The notes beneath the pieces were generated by a model. The model was given only the letters and a program-made list of their open reading frames with translations. It searched no databases and was not told where the DNA came from. Shown here one piece after another: positions 39,343-39,835 of a stretch of 39,835 nucleotides of DNA. Both the position numbers and the translations under genes were made by a program. The stretch is from Bacteroidaceae bacterium (GTDB taxonomy: Bacteria; Bacteroidota; Bacteroidia; Bacteroidales; Bacteroidaceae), in assembly GCA_900770705.1 (NCBI GenBank), contig CAAGLF010000088.1, positions 1 to 39,835 of the forward strand, given 5' to 3'. The stretch's first letter is position 1; each line of letters starts with the position of its first letter.

Positions 39343-39384
39343 ATACGGCAGTGCTTACCGACAAAGCGCTGCCGTATTCTTTTT
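39343..39384 (+). terminator. Terminator of the FKBP operon
   Basis: ATACGGCAGTGCTT (39343-39356) pairs with AAGCGCTGCCGTAT (39364-39377) with one wobble, then TCTTTTT follows. It is a good intrinsic terminator 52 nt past the last FKBP stop. From 39385 to 39554 I see nothing. Confidence 0.85.
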
Positions 39385-39554
39385 ACAGGCAGTACGCCAT
39401 CGCCGCTCATCCCGGCCGAGAGAACGGCAAGCGAACCGCGTGCGAGGATTTGCCGCAGGCCACGGTCTTTCTTCCGCAGCGGCATACTGACCGCAAAACA
39501 GCACCATCTGAAACCAAAATACGGTCATTTTCAGTTTTTTATTGGAATACATAC

Positions 39555-39584
39555 TTGTCTATCAGTGAAGTTGGCCTATTTTTG
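39555..39584 (+). promoter_or_regulatory. Promoter of the SGNH hydrolase gene
   Basis: TTG at 39555-39557, 19 nt, then TATTTTTG at 39577-39584. The start codon lies 34 nt further on. Confidence 0.7.
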
Positions 39585-39617
39585 TAACCGAAAAACCTTT
39601 TTAATACCATTTTAATT

Positions 39618-39835
39618 ATGAAAAAATTATTACTACTTCTGCTCACGTGCCTCGTAGTCGGCACCACTTGGGCAGACGAGCCGTTCCGCAAGCACCGGTA
39701 CGACCTCTTCAAGGTCCTTCCGCCTGCTGAAGGAAGCATCGTGTTTGTGGGCAACAGCATCACAGACATGGCACCCTGGGTCGAGATGTTCCGCAGCGAC
39801 GAGGCAACTCCGCTTCCGATTGTGAACCGCGGAAA
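39618..39835 (+). CDS. SGNH/GDSL-family hydrolase, N-terminal part
   Basis: The 72 visible residues open with a signal peptide (MKKLLLLLLTCLVVGTTWA) and continue DEPFRKHRYDLFKVLP and IVFVGNSITDM, the block-I GNSIT motif with the nucleophilic serine of SGNH hydrolases, then LPIVNRG. In Bacteroidetes such secreted enzymes are usually carbohydrate or sialate esterases. The gene is cut by the window end, so the catalytic Asp-His pair is not seen. Confidence 0.85.
   Translation, partial: MKKLLLLLLTCLVVGTTWADEPFRKHRYDLFKVLPPAEGSIVFVGNSITDMAPWVEMFRSDEATPLPIVNRG

Overview
The window is chromosomal DNA from a GC-rich member of the Bacteroidales, most likely a Prevotellaceae/Bacteroidaceae-type gut or oral anaerobe. 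Evidence: the 5' half of a Bacteroidetes-type 16S rRNA gene on the minus strand; promoters of the Bacteroidetes form (TTTG or TTG, 18-22 nt, TAnnTTTG) before most transcription units; type-B fumarate reductase; an Omp28/DUF6029/TlpA cluster; PCMD and calycin-like surface proteins; and C-terminal sorting-like tails (LSGRRV..KGLYI.NGKK). The species cannot be named from the sequence alone.

Layout. 1-1030: 16S rRNA 5' part, leader and promoter, all minus strand. 1635-3224: a small 56-aa protein gene behind a truncated and frameshifted surface-protein gene. 3658-5301: APC-type amino-acid permease. 5745-9835: S-adenosylhomocysteine hydrolase and a YfhO-like membrane protein. 10218-13718: fumarate reductase/succinate dehydrogenase frdCAB with a clear promoter and terminator. 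14015-17942: thiol-disulfide protein, DUF6029 barrel, Omp28 lipoprotein and a sorted secreted protein. 18016-18087: tRNA-Arg(CCU). 18370-20713: NhaD antiporter, an outer-membrane barrel and an ABM-domain protein. 20844-23035: NAD-dependent epimerase and PAP2/Aur1-type membrane enzyme. 23144-24567 (minus): OmpH/Skp chaperone and glutamate racemase. 25011-27099: phosphate butyryltransferase and butyrate kinase. 27495-33762: a surface-protein locus (PCMD lipoprotein, barrel, duplicated calycin protein, 921-aa sorted protein, 59-aa small protein). 34195-36519 (minus): RNase H and arginyl-tRNA synthetase. 36752-39290: three consecutive FKBP prolyl isomerases. 39618-end: start of an SGNH hydrolase.

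The most unusual content is between the genes. Five gaps hold tandem arrays with a strict 22-nt period built on a GGGGCCC core; the longest keeps one register for about 450 bp, starts where a surface-protein gene loses its 5' end, and runs into the last codons of the permease gene. Four other gaps hold a second, AT-richer family with a strict 21-nt period. Units have diverged in sequence while the period is retained, so spacing may be the conserved property. A recurring AT-rich motif (ACACATTATATATA) lies beside two of the 22-nt arrays and in two further gaps. Separately, two loci pair a large sorted surface protein with a following 56-59 aa protein of shared design, which may be an undescribed secreted-peptide or partner system.
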